Origin: Agelaius tricolor
Lineage: Eukaryota > Chordata > Aves > Passeriformes > Icteridae
DNA: 64,000 bases
Reading direction: 5' to 3'
Assembly (NCBI GenBank): GCA_023055355.1
Contig: JALJCS010000035.1
Coordinates: forward strand, 1,798,001 to 1,862,000
Shown here: positions 12,943 to 27,900 of the stretch, one piece after another
Layout: the number at the start of each line of letters is the position of its first letter
Position numbering within the stretch: the stretch's first letter is position 1
Made by a program: the position numbers and the translations under genes
The notes under the pieces: generated by a model
What the model was told of the DNA's origin: nothing
Seen by the model: the letters and a program-made list of their open reading frames with translations, nothing else
Databases searched by the model: none

Positions 12943-15900
12943 TATATACACACACTATACTTTATATATACACTATATATTATGAAAAGTTTCATTTGGG
13001 CTTGAAAGAACAATGCACATTTGAAAACAGAAAACTGTCCATTTTCAAACATGAAATTGGTTAAATGAAGGATGGAGGTGACCATACAGTTTTTCATGTG
13101 ATTTTACAGATATATTTAACATCTTGCACTAATTAATACTTTCTCTGAATCACAAGTGAGGAAATCGTGATCCTGAAGCTGTGACTCATGTTGAAAAACC
13201 ATTAAAAAAACCAAGAAAAAATATCTGGCAAGAAGTCCAAAGCAACAGAGGTAGCCAGGACCATCCTCAGGGACAAAAACTACATGGCTACCCAAGAAAG
13301 AAAAATTATTCAAGCTTGTGGAAAAAATCTGCAAGATATAGCACTTCACCAACACTATGGCCCTGTGGGCAACTGCTGGTGGCATCAGGACCACACACAA
13401 CAGCCAGCCCAGGCCAGGTGAATGAAGGTACTTTAAAGGTTGGTCATTTATATAGCACCACACGTGAAACAGTGCACCCTTATGTACTTTAGGACTGCTT
13501 TTGTGATGATCCATACAAAACAAGGACAGTATCAACACTGTAATTTTCCTTACCTGTAGTGTATCCTGGTATTTTGGTATTTAACCACTTGTTGTTAATG
13601 TTCTAGCACCTCTAGTTTGGTCTAGACCAGTAAATAATATGTTTATATTGCCATTTTCCCACCCTGTGAATTCTAGAGTTCTTGGGGACCTGTCAGGAGA
13701 CTTGTCCAGCACCCACAGTCCATAATATCCATGATGTGCTGAGCACGTGGGGTTCTGTGCCACCAACAGAGCAAGAACGGGCCAGGAATGGACCTAAAGC
13801 ACTTCACCTCCAGGTCACTGGTTCAGGTCTGTGTCACACAAGCTCAGGCAGCCACGGGCTGTTCCCTGCTCTTGTGCCCTCACTGTACAAAGCTCTGCAA
13901 TCCCCCCAGAGGCTGAAGGCCAAGCAGAATGAAATGTCTCTCTCTCCAAGTGACACACCAGCAGCACTGAAATGGAAATGCCACTGCTCTGACCTCCATA
14001 GAAGGTGATGGATGCCAAAGCCACCATGGTAAGACCTATGACCAATAGCTCAGCTTCTCACTGAGACATGACCCACACTGAAAATGTGTGGGTCATCTCT
14101 GGTGAGGAACCAGGAGCTTTTCTCCATATTGTAACTTGTGTTCTCCCTCTGGGCCCACTCCATGTCTGTCTCCAAAAAGCCTCTTTCCTGGTCATCTGAG
14201 AGTTGTCCCAGCCTTGCTCTGCAATCCCCTTGCACCTGCACAATCCTGTCACAGCCAATCTCATAGCATCCTCCTCAAATTCCACCTCTTCTCCTGAAAG
14301 CATCTCCTCCCACCTCTGACATTGCTCCTCTGCTGTTACTTCTCCAGCACTGCAAACCATGTGAAGTACACACTATGGTGGAGGTGATTTTAATGGCACC
14401 CCAGAACAGCAAACTCAAACACTCCTCAAACATGAGATCCCCATCAAGAAAGGGCTGGCAAAGCACCCAGAGCACAGACAGTGGGTCAGCTACAGGGCAG
14501 AGGACAGCTTGAGAAGCCAATGTGGACACTACAACAAATACTGCTGCAGGGAGTGAGAGGAATGCTGAGATGGAAGATTGAGAGGTCTCAGGCAGCAGAG
14601 CTGGAGACTGGCAAAGTCAAGAGAAAGGAGAAGTCTGAGGAGCAGCACGCAGTACAGCACACAGACAGGGTCAGCCCAGGCTGCACGGGGTGGCTCTGCT
14701 CAGCTGAGAGCCTGCTGCAGCCCAGGACCCCCAGCTCAGCAGCAGAACAGGGGAGAGAGGAGAGTCAACAGCAGCCAGTGCCCAGCAGCACCTGAGCCAT
14801 GAGACAGCCTGCTTCCTAAACCCCAGGCATGGTGCAAAGCTCTGCAGCAGCTCCCACAGGCACAGTCCCCAAGAACAGGGGCATGGCAGGGAAGGAAGAC
14901 ACAGGGTAAGGCAGCTGCTTGAGGGCAGCATTTCAGACAGGGATGGACAGGGGCTGACTTCACCTCAGGCCTTACAGATCTCAGCCCAGTCACCTTCCTG
15001 GCAGCCACTGCTAAGTCACTGCTAAGTGACCCCACAGCCAAACAAGCCACAGATAGAAAAAGGGGGATTTGTAGTAGAAGCTTATGGAGTCTCCTTTTCA
15101 ACAATTCCTTGTTGGCCTCCTATTTAAAGTGTATCAAATCCTCTTAGGAGAAATTCTCCAGCCCTTTTTATTCAAGCACAGGTTAGGACAAAGCCTTTCA
15201 ACACCAGGAAGAAGAAGCCATGCTCTGAGTAGCATCAACAGCAAAAGCACAGTCTGTGCTGTGGATTGTGCCACCCTGAAACCTAAAACCAGTGAGATTC
15301 CAGAAACTTGACCCAAAACAGAAGAGACATCGTCCAGCCCAATATGCACACAGAAAGGCTCAGGTGCAGCATGAAGTGACTGGTTGAAAAAATATCTTAA
15401 AAAAAAAAGGGAAAAAAAAAAGCTGTAAACACCAAACTGAAACTCAACTCCTTGAGCTGTGAGAGAAACCAGAACTGCCCTGAGCATGGAGCTCATCTCA
15501 TCCTCAGCTGAAAGCTCAGCACAGCAGTGCCTGGCAGTGCCATGGGAGAAGTGTCCTTCCATGGGATGGCAGGGATTTGGGGACAACAAACCCCGACAAA
15601 AAGAGGGTTTGCCCAGTCACTGCTAAAATGGGAATATTTATCTCCCCATCTGAAATACATTTAATGCTGACTGAAGTAGATCACAACAGCTTCACTCCTC
15701 CTGTGATGAGGCTCTAACTCTCTCTCACCGTTCTCTTACTCATCCTCTCCCTCCCCAGCTGCCCTTCCAGCAGGACTGGGAACACTGGTTTGCCCAACTC
15801 TCAGCCAGCAGACCTAAACAAATGACTGAAACAGAAAATTCTGAAGGTGTCACTCAATTGTGTGAAGAATTACAATGAGGGTTTGGCAATAAAATCCCAA

Positions 15901-18900
15901 GACTTCTCTCTGGAAGTCATATGGACACGGAAAGAACAGAGAAATTTGGCCCTGGATGGAGCTAAGTATATTAATGTATCATTCTGGTGGGCCTTTATGG
16001 GCTATCAGGCATCCAGGAAAGGATGGAGGGACCACGGAGGGATAGAAAATAAATGTTTCATTTCTGCTCTCAGGGGCATTTGATACTTAACAACTTTCTT
16101 AAGCTCTGAGACTGCCATGGAAAAACCTGAGAAAGTCAGACAGGAACTTCTGGTTTGAAGCTGTGGATGAGAGAACAAGCCCTGACCACCAAAATGATGT
16201 GCAAGAGACACTGTGCTCAGAACAGGAAACAGCTCCATGGCTTAATGGCCTCCCCAGGAAAAACAGGGATCTTTCATGGGCTCGTGGGTTTGACACTTCC
16301 AATTACCCAACTGATCTTGAAAATCTTCTGATTTCCTTAGGAAAAGTTTAGAGAAGAAGTAGAGCACGTCAAAAATATTGTTAAACTAAAGAGAAAACGG
16401 GAAACCAGCAACCATGGCTGAAGACACTGACTGTAACTGGAGGCTGGACTAGGCAATACTGCAGTGGGACTAAGTCAGGCTGAGGATATTGGAAGACACA
16501 GAAAATTCTGGCCTACAGATGAAGATCACTTTCTTTTGAGGTGGGAGAAAATCAAATACTGTGGACAAAACCACCCTCTTCTCCAGCTGGGTTACTCTCC
16601 CAGCTGTAACCATTCCTGACAGAAAAATAATTCCATTAGAAAGAAGTGCAAGATGCTTCCATGGGGCAGCAATAAGAAGCCTGAAGGCCAACCAAAGCAC
16701 AAACCACTCCACTCATCTCTTGGTGATGTATTTCTCAGCCAGCTGAACTGGTTGAAACAAAACTGGGAGAAGGTGCTGATGGTGAACCCCAGGTATCTGA
16801 GGTGTTCCCTGCTGCAGGACAGAAGAGGTGAGGAGCCAGTGAAGATCTGCCTGAGCCTGAGACATCACTGCCAGGAACACCAGATGCTCAGGACACCACT
16901 GCTGTGTTTAGGCTCCTGACCTGCACAGGAGCCACCCAACACATCAAAGGTTGACTGTTTTAAATATGTTCTTATTTCTTTTATGAACTTTTCAAACAAG
17001 CAGCTTTCCCAGCCTTCAGAGGCACTGTGAAGTACCCTGGCTAACAGAACCCACACCATGTACAGCATTTCAGTGCAAAGCAGAGCATCCTGCTCTAACT
17101 GGAATAATGCTCCCAAGCTTTCATTTCAGTTTGGGCTATTTTTTTAAATTCATATTCCAGGCATCTTTTAAAGCATCCTTTTTGTGTGAACTATCACCAG
17201 GGCCAGAAGGAAACCTCAAGCCAGAAACTACAACCCCCAGCAGCTGGGCGAGTTTCCCAAGAAAACATTTCCTCCAAATAAATGGGGCTTCTCCATGTGC
17301 CTCTAATTTGTGGTACCCTCACAGAACAAGAGGCACAGTCCCTGGAGCAGCTGGGACAACACCATGTGGTGATGCTGGAGGCAAATACAAAAAAGGGCTG
17401 GAGAATTGCACATACTCTGGAGACTCTCAGACAATACCAGGACAGCATTGGAGCAGATCCTGAGGAGGAACCAGGGCTCTCTGCACAGTGGGACGCCCAG
17501 GACAATGGTCACAAGTCACTTATGGACTGGGGAAAACCAGACTAACACAAAAACAAGAAACCAGAAGCAAAATCAAAGGATAGTGGGTAGAACTGGAAGC
17601 CTGACCAGGCAAAATCACAAAGAGCTGGTGCAGCAGACACACATCAGCCAGGAAAAGAGACTAAAGAGACTTCTCCTAGGAGAATGAGGAGCCAGGAGGA
17701 GAAACCTGACAAAGTGAGGATTCAACATACAAACTGGCCTTGCATTTATTGCTTTGCATAGCCAGACCTGGCACTGGACAAAACTGGGCTGTTCTCTTTC
17801 CCACCTGGAAAAGTCTTGACCTCATATGCCAAAAAAATCCTAAAGAAAATGAAAAGTGTATTTTCAGTGACAGCAAGACTGTGATGGCAGTTGACCTGGA
17901 GTAAAAAGGTGCATCTCCAGGAAGATCTGAAAGGAAGTGATCTAAAGAATGAAAGGATTGGTTTTTATTTGGAAATAAAAATTTGGAAGATGAGGAGAAC
18001 ATAATGCAACATTTTGTGGGGGCAAAAATGAGAAAGGTTTGAACACAAATCCCCCTTTTTCCTACATCCTCTCCCCCTCCTCCTGATAGCTCTAGGAAGC
18101 AGCTCTCTATGGCAGAAAGCATAAAGCACAAACAATTGCAGGTGGCAGCAACAGGAGGACCAGGTCCCTGCTCCTGCAGCCCACTCCAGCCTGTTCCCAA
18201 AGAGGCACAGAATGTCTTTTTGTAATTAAAACAAGTATTCACAGAGAATGACCAAGGCTAAAGGAGAGGGAGGAGCAGGACAGGGCACAAGAGCTCATCA
18301 TCATCATCCCAGCCATGCTCCACCTGCTGAAGCTTTGCTGGAGTGGTTTTAGCCAGTGACACATCAAAGCTCATTTCAGGCTCATTTTCCTCCTCTTCTA
18401 CTGACTCTGGAGCACAGATGAAAAGCCTGACTCACCCAGGGCCTGGCAGCCCTGCCCATTCCAGGAGACTCATTAAAGGTACCGGGATTGCATCTGCCAG
18501 GACAGAAATCACAACCATCAGCATGGGCTGATAGTCCAAAATGACTTACAGGGAAAAATGAAAGAAAACAGTGTCTCCACCTGCAGATCTCAAGTTATTT
18601 TGCTGATATTTCAGCCCTCAGGAATTGTTTTCCTTCAGTGGTAAGAAAAAAGGCTGTGCTGGGGGAGCCCTGGGGGCACAGGAGCCCGTGTGCCCTGCGA
18701 CACTGAACTTTCCCAAGCAGGGGAAAGCTTGGCAAACTTCAAGGAAAAGGCAGGACAGCAAAAAGCAAGAGAAAGGAGCTGGGAACAGGGTTTGAAGATA
18801 GCACAGTCTTTGAAGGGAGCAGGATGAGTGACCAGAGGTGCCCAGCTGGCCTGGCAAGCAGGAGCTGCCTTCAGCCAGAGGAAGACTCCAGCCAGGGGAA

Positions 18901-21900
18901 ATGAGCAGTGTTTCAAACTGCACACTTGCAGAACAAGGAGGATTTGAATCTCCCTGTGGCAGAATGGGGTGACAAGCCTGTGGTCATGGTAGCTGCAAGC
19001 AGGACACAGCCCTTCCAGAAGTGGGGTAGGAATTTCCTGACTGCACTGGGAGTTTGCAGCAACAGTAGCGGACATTTGGGGAGTGGTGGAGAAGGATGGA
19101 GGAGCAGTTGGGACAGGCCCCTGCACCAATTTTCTCTGCATCTAGTGAGCAGTACAGAACAGCTAACTTTTGGTTTGCAGCTTCCACAAAGCTGTTTCCT
19201 TGTGTTGAATGTCCTTCCAAGGATGCTTGGCCTGCTGCACCGGTGCTGCTCTTGGGGAAGCACAGGAACAACAGCAGCTCAACCAAATGATCAGACACCA
19301 TCCAGCTCTAAGGGGACCCTGTCACCTGCCCCCAGCACAGTGCCACACCTCAGAGCTGCAGGTGCCACAGAGATCATAGCCAAGGCCTCACTAAAATGAG
19401 ACGTTTTCACAAAGCACAACTTCCCTTCTCAAACTTCTCTTTCAGAAGAGCTTTATGCTGAAGGAGAACACATGGCTGAAGGCAACAGTTCCACAGTGAA
19501 GAGACCACAAAGCTTGAGATAAAGAGAGAGCAGGAGGGGGACAGTCCCCAGCATGGACAGATTAAGACAGAGAAGGAGCAGAAGATTAATGCACAGCCAT
19601 GGCTGCCCCAAAAGCATCAGGAGGCTGAGAAAGGAAGATCTGAGGAGTGTGGGATGAACTAGTCACTAGCCCAAGCTCAGCCCCATCCTGAAACCTCATC
19701 TCCAAGAACTGCACCATCCAGTCTGGGGAATTGCTGCTGCTGCCTTGGAGGCCTCACTGTTCCACCCACAGGTCTTCCTTTGCTGAATTTTGTGTTTTCT
19801 CCCCACTGGGACAAACAGAACAGTTGCTTACCACTACTGTTTTACAAATGATGCTGTTGCCCAAACCCTCCAACCTTTCTTCCCCAGCTTGAAAGAAACA
19901 GGGTCAGAGAAAAGAAGGTGGCACCAGCCCAGCCCACTTTAACATTTCACAGTTTAGTCACTGTAAATAAAGCAGATTTACTTGTTTAAAAGTGAGGCCC
20001 CAAGCCCAGAACAACTCCTCGTCCCCTGGGAAAGCCAGCTCAACACGCTGCACCGTGCCATCTCCAGCCATGTGCTTCAAGGACACAGAGCTGGTGCCTT
20101 CTGCTTCCCACATGGCTGTACCTGCACCACAGGCCCTCAACAAGGCTCTCCTAGGGTGCTGAAAAGCCCTTGTGCAAACAGTGTGGGACAAGAGAAGCCC
20201 TGTGCCAGCAGACACAGCTTCTCCATGACGTGAGGTAATCCAACAAAGTCCTTCTCCACACGGCTGTAGCCACTGCAGAGCTCCAGGAAACAGCCCCTCA
20301 GCCCTGGGGGTGTGCCCCCTTCACACCCTCAGCAAAACTACAGCTACCCCAGTCACACACCCTGAGTCTGAGAAGATGGAGCTGTCCAGGAATCATTTCA
20401 CTACACCAATGTTTTACAACCTATCACCTGCAAACTACACCTGTGAGTTCTGCCAAAGGCACCTGAAAGAAACCAGCCTTTAGCTACAGGCAACCTCTGG
20501 CTCCACTGGAGACTTTCAGGGACTCAAATCCAGCTTGAAATAAGCACTGCATGGTGATCAAAAACACTCAAGAGACCTAAGCAGTGATCCCAGCACTGTG
20601 AGGAAGTCAATATTTACTGGGGAAGGCCAAGGGATGAGGGTTACTCCAGTAACCTGACACACTGCAGACAGGTAGGAATTACATTCAGAGCAGCTGGGGC
20701 TGAGATGTGTCTGCTTGGCATGTGAGACCAGCAGGGGCAAATGTCTCCAGATTCCAGGGAATATTCTGAAGAAGACAGAGAGTTGGAAAAGACAGCAACA
20801 CAGACTCCTACACAGCTCAATTCTGCTTTCTCCTGGGAGCCATAAGAGCACTTACAGTTAATATCATCAACAGAGTTAAAGATAGATGTCATTAGCAACC
20901 TGCAGTGAGCAAAGGAAAGGACCAGAGAGACAGAGAACAGCTGCTGCCCTCCTCCACGGACAAGCAGCTCCTCAAAGATGCCCATTGAGCAGCACTGCTG
21001 TGGCAAGACAGGCAATTATTGCCCAGCTGGGAGAGGAGGCTGCTCCTGGTTCTAAGGTGAGTTTTGGGGTAGCATAAAGTAGAAAATGGACAGTCAAGAA
21101 ACCTGCTAGGCTTTCCACCTCCAGGACAGTCTGACATGGTGAGCACAAAGCAGACACTCCATCATACATCAGCAAGAGCACAACATTCCCTAGAGGACAT
21201 CCACTCCATTCCAGCTCCTCCTGGCGAGGCCACACCGCGGCACATGCTGACATAAACAGCTAATTTTAAGCCATTACCTTATTTCACAAAAGACACCAAG
21301 AAGCTATGAGATGTCAAGCTGTGCCTACCACCAGCCTAGGCTGTACCTGAACCAGTGACCCAGAGGTGAAAGGCCCGTGCCCCATCATCAGTCTCCAGAG
21401 ACGTGTGATCCCCTCAGAACAGCAGGCTCCTGATAGACATTTTGAAAAGGGCACAGCAATTATGAGAACTTCACAAATCACCTGAAAACATGCCCATTAT
21501 ACACTGTATTTTCAGCAAACAGCAGCCTTTACACCAGAAATAAATAGAACAGAGCAGCAGATGGGTGCTAGATGGAAGGACTTTAATTCTCCATCACACT
21601 GCATCCCAACGGACTAAAGTATAAATGTAAGGATGGGCATCACCTACTTTAACTGCCATAATTTGCCCACTTGGTTTGTGGACCATTTTGTTGACAGAAC
21701 CATAAGCGCCTCGTCCAATTTCTCCAAGGTCTTTCAAGTCCTCTGCTGTAAAATCCCAATGTTGCTCAGGGGAAATCTTCAATTTTCCTGATGATTCAAT
21801 GCTGTGTGTTCTCAGTCTCTCTCTGTCAAAAATATTGGGAAGCAATTTTTCCACATTTTAAATAGTCTTTAAATGTCTCTTTTCAGCACTTGATTAAACA

Positions 21901-24900
21901 TTAGAAGAGAGGGGTTCACAAAGCTACAGCAACAATCTGACTCCACGAAGGATTTTGGTTGGGGTGGGGGTGGAGGGGTGAGGGAAAATGTTAAATCAAA
22001 AATGACATACACTTGCCCACAGCTTCAATTAAGGATAAGTTTCTCCAGCCGCAGCATAAAATTCAATATGTCTCATAGAGTCACTCTAAGCACCCATTTA
22101 CACAGTTCTTTCTGCTTTGCACAAAATTCATCAGGGTGTGAGCAGGATCTGGTAACATGCAGCACCAAGAGCCTGAAGAGCACTCCCAGCCCCATCTCCC
22201 CAAAGCTCCTGCTGCTCTACACCACCACATCCCAGCACCTGCCTCCCTTCCAGCTGGGATTCCATCAAGACAGGTACAAAGCTCTTCTGGGTGAACCAGT
22301 GAGACTTTAGGAAAAGTTTGCCCTTATTGTAAAACTCCAATTAAAAAAGAAAATAACCCAAAACCCCCAAAATCCAATACATATAGATAATAATTTAATT
22401 TATCCAAAACTAAATAAAGAGCCAATAATTTATAAAAACCAAAACAAGTTCTTTGTGACACATGAAAACAAAATCTGCCTGTTCAGGTGTGTCTTCACCA
22501 AGCACCTAAATTAACTTTCTCAAGCAAACGCTGTCCCTACTGAAGCCACCAGGATTTGCTAAGGAGCAGATGAATGTCCAAAATTTGTGAACAGAAGAGT
22601 TCAAAGGTGCCCCCAATGGCTCATTCACATGCAACAATGCTACCATTGAATTAGCAGGAAATGCACAAGTATTTGCAACACTTTTCATCTTAAAATGCCA
22701 TGCAAAATTTCAGTTTTTCATTAGTTAATTAGCTGATTCACACTTCTTGAGTCATAGAGTAAGCCAAAAGCCCATATTTTCCACTTTCAAGATGCATTAA
22801 GAGCAATGCAGACAGTTCCCACTGCAAGGCACACTGATCTCACACATTTTGAAGCACACAAATCCTTGTGACCCCCCTGTCACAGGAGAGATCTATCAAA
22901 CCCAGTGGATATTTGATCCAGCCTCCACTTTCCTGGCCAGGGTCTGGCCCAAGGAGCAGAACACACATGGAGGATTCCACCAAACACATGGAGCTGATTG
23001 AGTTTATCAGCCGAGGAATAAACAGGTCACGGCTGATTCCACGCTGATAAATCCCACACTGGTCACCAGCAGCTGCAAACACCACCCAGCTGGGGACCCA
23101 ACCACGACAGGGCTTTATTGGGATCCCGGGTTTTGAGAGGGCAAAAGGCCAATTGACTGGAGCAGCTACAGTTCAAATGGCTTCCCCTGCTGCACTTTGG
23201 GTTGGCAGCTGCATGTCCTGAACTCTCGACCTGTTTGATGAAAGCATTTGGGAGCAGCTCCTCTCCCCACTGCTGGGCTGTGTCTGCCGTGGTGTTTCCT
23301 GCTCTCTAACCTGCCCAACTCAAGATTTCCATCTGTTGTTCCCTACAGTGCCCCTACACTGCATTTAGAAATGATTTTGGAACTACAACACAGCCCAGGT
23401 GGGGTGGATGCCATCTCAGAGCTTCTGTGCACAACAAACCCTGCATTCCGTGGGGTTCTCCCGGGAAATTGCTTACTAAAAAGCAAAGAATTAAAAAAAA
23501 AAAAGCAGCAAAATGAAAAAAAAAAAAAAGGAGAAAAGAACAGAGGAAAAAGGAAATGGAAGAAAAAAAAAGAAAAGAAAAGAAACATGACCTCCACATG
23601 TGCCAAGTGTCTCACTGACAGCTTCTGCTGGGAGCTCCTGACTGGTTTCTGTCTAACAGCTCCACCATCCTGTTTTGTCAGTGCCATAAAAATAGTTCTA
23701 GTTTTGAGGGAGGAAGGGAGGTGAGAAGCACCATGCCAAGGAAGCACAGACAAATGGGCATTTCCTGCCTCACCTCCTGCCAGTTGGTGGGCATGAAGGA
23801 GCACGATCTTTGAGAGGCAAATTCTCTTCAAAAAAGCAGAGGAAAAACGGCAGAGAGGGGAAATACTGAGATTTCACAGACTGAGCTCCCTTTTCAGCTT
23901 TTGTTGGAAAATAAAACTCCCTATCAAAGTTCTCATGGAGTTAAAAGATGTAAACATTAAGGCAATTTATTCAAATAAGCAATTAAACCCTTCTCCCTCT
24001 TTTCCCTCTGTTTTTCAGGGTAGGAAACCTTACTTTTCTGACCCTCGACCAGAAGGGAAAGGGAATTGGAATTCATTATTTCCCTGTCACACAAGCAGCC
24101 TGTGTGTCCCCAGCTGTGGTGTGAAAGCAGATCTGGGCCATTGTTGCACAGCTGCAGGATGGTGCCTGCAGGGGAGAAGGTGGGAGCTGGGGAATTTCCC
24201 CTCCTCCCCAGGGCTGCACCGAGGGCTCTGCTGCCCTCCAGGGCTTTGCATCCAGACAGACCAAGACCATCCACCCCCAAACCCTCCCTCCTGGAGCTGG
24301 GCTTCATTTCCATTATGTATTTATGATGCCATCTGCCTTGTCTCGCAACCACGGCTCCTGCTTAGCTCTTCTCAAATACCCAGGGAAATGGTCAAATAAC
24401 CAAATTACCAGTTTGACAGAGTGACAGATACTTGAATAGAGGTTTTCCTCATTTAGCTGATTTGCCATATGCAAGCAGGGCAGTTTTCCTTTAAGCAGCA
24501 TGGCCCACCTCAAGAGTCATAACTGGAATGCAATAATTGCTTTTAATGTCAAAAACCTACACTTGTAAGAAATTTTTCTAGTGTAAATCAAAATCCCAAA
24601 GGATTGCCATGCAAAAAATGCAAATCTAGAACACAGACTCTCTGCATTGATCTAAATTGGGAATTTTTGAGTGAGGCAATGAAAACTAAACTGCCAATGC
24701 AGGACATCTTTCTGTATGTTTGTCCTGCTGCAGATGTACAAGCACATAAATCCATAGGGTGGATGTGCCTCCAAATGCAAAAAAGCCTGCCTAAACCCTG
24801 CACTACATCCTGGTGCTGTGGATACTACAGCAGCCTGCTTCAGAGAACAGCAGGACAACCACACAGCCCAGGCCCCAGTGAAGGTAAAAAGTAGTTAATG

Positions 24901-27900
24901 CCCAGTCCCTGGGATTAGTGCACATCACAGCTTGCACAAAAGTCAGCAGACATGTGCCCTCTCCTACCATTTTGCTTTTAAACTGTGAAATCTTAACTTT
25001 CTCTAAGGCTGGGAATGTTGGGCAAAATTGGACATATATTCTCCAAATGCCCAGGATGTGTAAGATGGACTTGTGGGGCTTCATATAGGATTTAAAAAAT
25101 AATATAAATAGCTGAAGTGGGTTAGATACTCTTCAAACAGTTAAAAGTAGCATTTCCAAAAGTCACCTTAGAGTGACTGCAACTCCTGACAACTCATTCA
25201 GGGCTTGAGCTTCCAACTCCCCATCTTGCTTTTGAAAATTTTTGAAAAGCCAAGAAAAAAGGGGCCGAGGAGGTGCCTGCGATCCTTGCACTTGAAAGGC
25301 ACCAATGCCTCACTGCAGGTGGTTACTATGCTTGTCACAGCAGTTATCCCGGGGATTAGGAGCACCAAGCAGGACAACAACTCCTGCAAACAGTTGTCCT
25401 TTGTCAGAGCTGTGTCCAGCTTGGCAGGCGGAGGGCGGGCGCTGGCGCCAGGCACCGCCGCCACGGCCACGGGGCTGCTCGCCGCAAACCGCGCAGCTGG
25501 ACACACATGGCAAGGCCTGGGACCCCAAAACCTCCTGTGGAGACCCACAGACACCTTGGGAAGCTCCCAGACAGGCTGGGAACTGAGCCTGCTTATCCCC
25601 GAGCCCTTCTGTTAACAACCAGCTGCAGGGAGGCCACAAGTTTTAAAAACAAGCATTTCCTTGGCATGAAAAAGAAGGAATGTTGAAAGAAGCAGAGAAA
25701 AGGTGGTGGGGTTTTTTAAGCAAAATTGAAAGTCAACAGACATGAAGCAAGGCCAAAAAGATGTAGGTAGCTGCCTATCTCCTCTGTTTCACTTTGCTGA
25801 GAGCTCTGCAGGACTCAAAGGAGCCCAAAAGCTGACACATTCGATGGTACAGCTGACATGAATAAAATCTGTAGAAGCAGAAAGATCCAAGCAAACCAGC
25901 TGTGCTTCCCAAGCCTGCCTGGTGCTGCATTCTGCTCAGAAGTCTCTCACTAAAGCTCCTATTTTCACTAGGCTTAATGAGAATATATTCTATTTCTCCA
26001 CAAGCTTGGTAAAAAGGCTGACGTTATAAAAACTGATTTGTGGTCCATCGGCCAAAGCTAAAATGTAAATCCTAACAAAAAAACGTCCAGGCAAACTGCA
26101 GGGTTCAAATGACACTGTGAAACTTCAGAGTACAAACACAGTTTAGGACTGTGGCTGACATGTTCCTACCAAGACTCTCAGACAGCCTGGAGAGATTTTG
26201 GAGAGCTTTGTTTCTTCTGTCTCAAAGTCTGTGTCATTTCTAAAACCCATTTTAAGCCCCTGCAGGGCAATGCTAAAACCATATCAACCTTAGCTTGAAT
26301 TTCACTAGAAAAAGCCTCCAAAAGAAATGTTTCTTTTTTTTTTCCTAGGGGGGTGGAAATGTTGGTGCTGTCACCAAGGTTTTGGATTCTCAAAAGAAGA
26401 AATTATTGCTTTACATAAACAAACAGCATCCTTGCAAGAGGGGCAGAACTAATTTGGGTTTGCTCTGATCCATGTAAGCTGTCCTGAGGCTTCATTATAT
26501 TCAGGAATAGATTCCTAGACATGGAGAAGAGATACAGAAAATGTGGCAAAAGGAGGAAATAGTTTTGCACTTGTGACCTACCCAGATTAAAGGAAAGCAC
26601 ATTTCCTCCCTTTCCTTGTGACCAAGAGGCCGAAATTCAACCTAGGACTGCTCTGGCTTTTTCTGTTCCTCCAAAATGTTAAGATAAAGATAACAACAAA
26701 AAGTGGAAGATGGCACAGCCCTTCCAGAGTTCACAAGTCTCAGCCCAGCACGTGCTCAGAGTCTCCCTGGCTTCAATGGGGCTTGGCTGAGGCTTTTAAA
26801 ATATCAATATTTTGCATTAAGCTCCTGTGGTAAAATACTGAGTTATAATGGATTTTGATTAACCCTGCCCTTACATGAAGGAAACCTCTCCACCCATAGT
26901 GGTGAAGATTGAGCTGAATTTAACTGAGCACATTGATCTCAAATTCATTTTGATTCAGCCATGAGTCAGACTGCAGCACATTCACTGAACCCACCACTGG
27001 TGGGATTTTAAAGCTTAAACTGGATTCAAGAACTTCAGGATAATACTGGAAAACTCTGAGCTAATTAATTTAAATAACCCTTCTGAGAATGCTGATTCTT
27101 TTATTTCCTCTCCTGGGTCATGGGCAGCTCCCTGAGAGAGAACACCAAACAGAGACAAGGGCACAGCCATAAGAATCAACAAAATAACCTCAACAGAGAC
27201 CATAAATAGTTTGCAAAATCATTATTACACAGCAATCACCCCATGGAATGACACTATTTTGGAGACAAATTCATTACTTTCAGAGATGCCATTTTTGGGG
27301 GATGGAGAAGATTTGACAATGGCTAACAGACAGGAAAGCTTACTGTAGCCTGCTGGACAGTTTGTGGATGAGGTCCGCTTCTCTCCTTTTGAAACTGAAC
27401 GGGACAATGTGATTACTACCCAGGGTTGCTTGTGTGTCACTTCAGCCAGGAAAAGTTGTGGAAATGACAGGAAAACATGGTGCTGTTATCACATGACACA
27501 ATAACATACAACACAATACTCAGCTGGTCACACTGCCCACTGAGCACTCACAGCAGCACAGATCACAGCCAGGTCTTTTCCTTCCAATTTCCACCTAAGC
27601 TACCTCCCCTCCTTGGGGGCAAAGCAGCACCCAATGATTTGAACTCCTTTTAAGTCAAGCAATTTGTTTTCTTACAGCAATAAGAATTATTACTTCCAAC
27701 TGTATTATTACTACAATTAGAAACATGCATTATTAACTTATTGTTAGTGACATGCTACTTCCCTCAAGGCACACTGTCCATCCCTGCTCTGCCTTTCTTG
27801 TGCCAAGACAGAACATACCAACAACTTTTCTTCCCTTAAAAAAATTTAAAATCAAGCTTCCATCCTGAATCCACCAATCTAGGACTGGTGGTCTTGCCAT

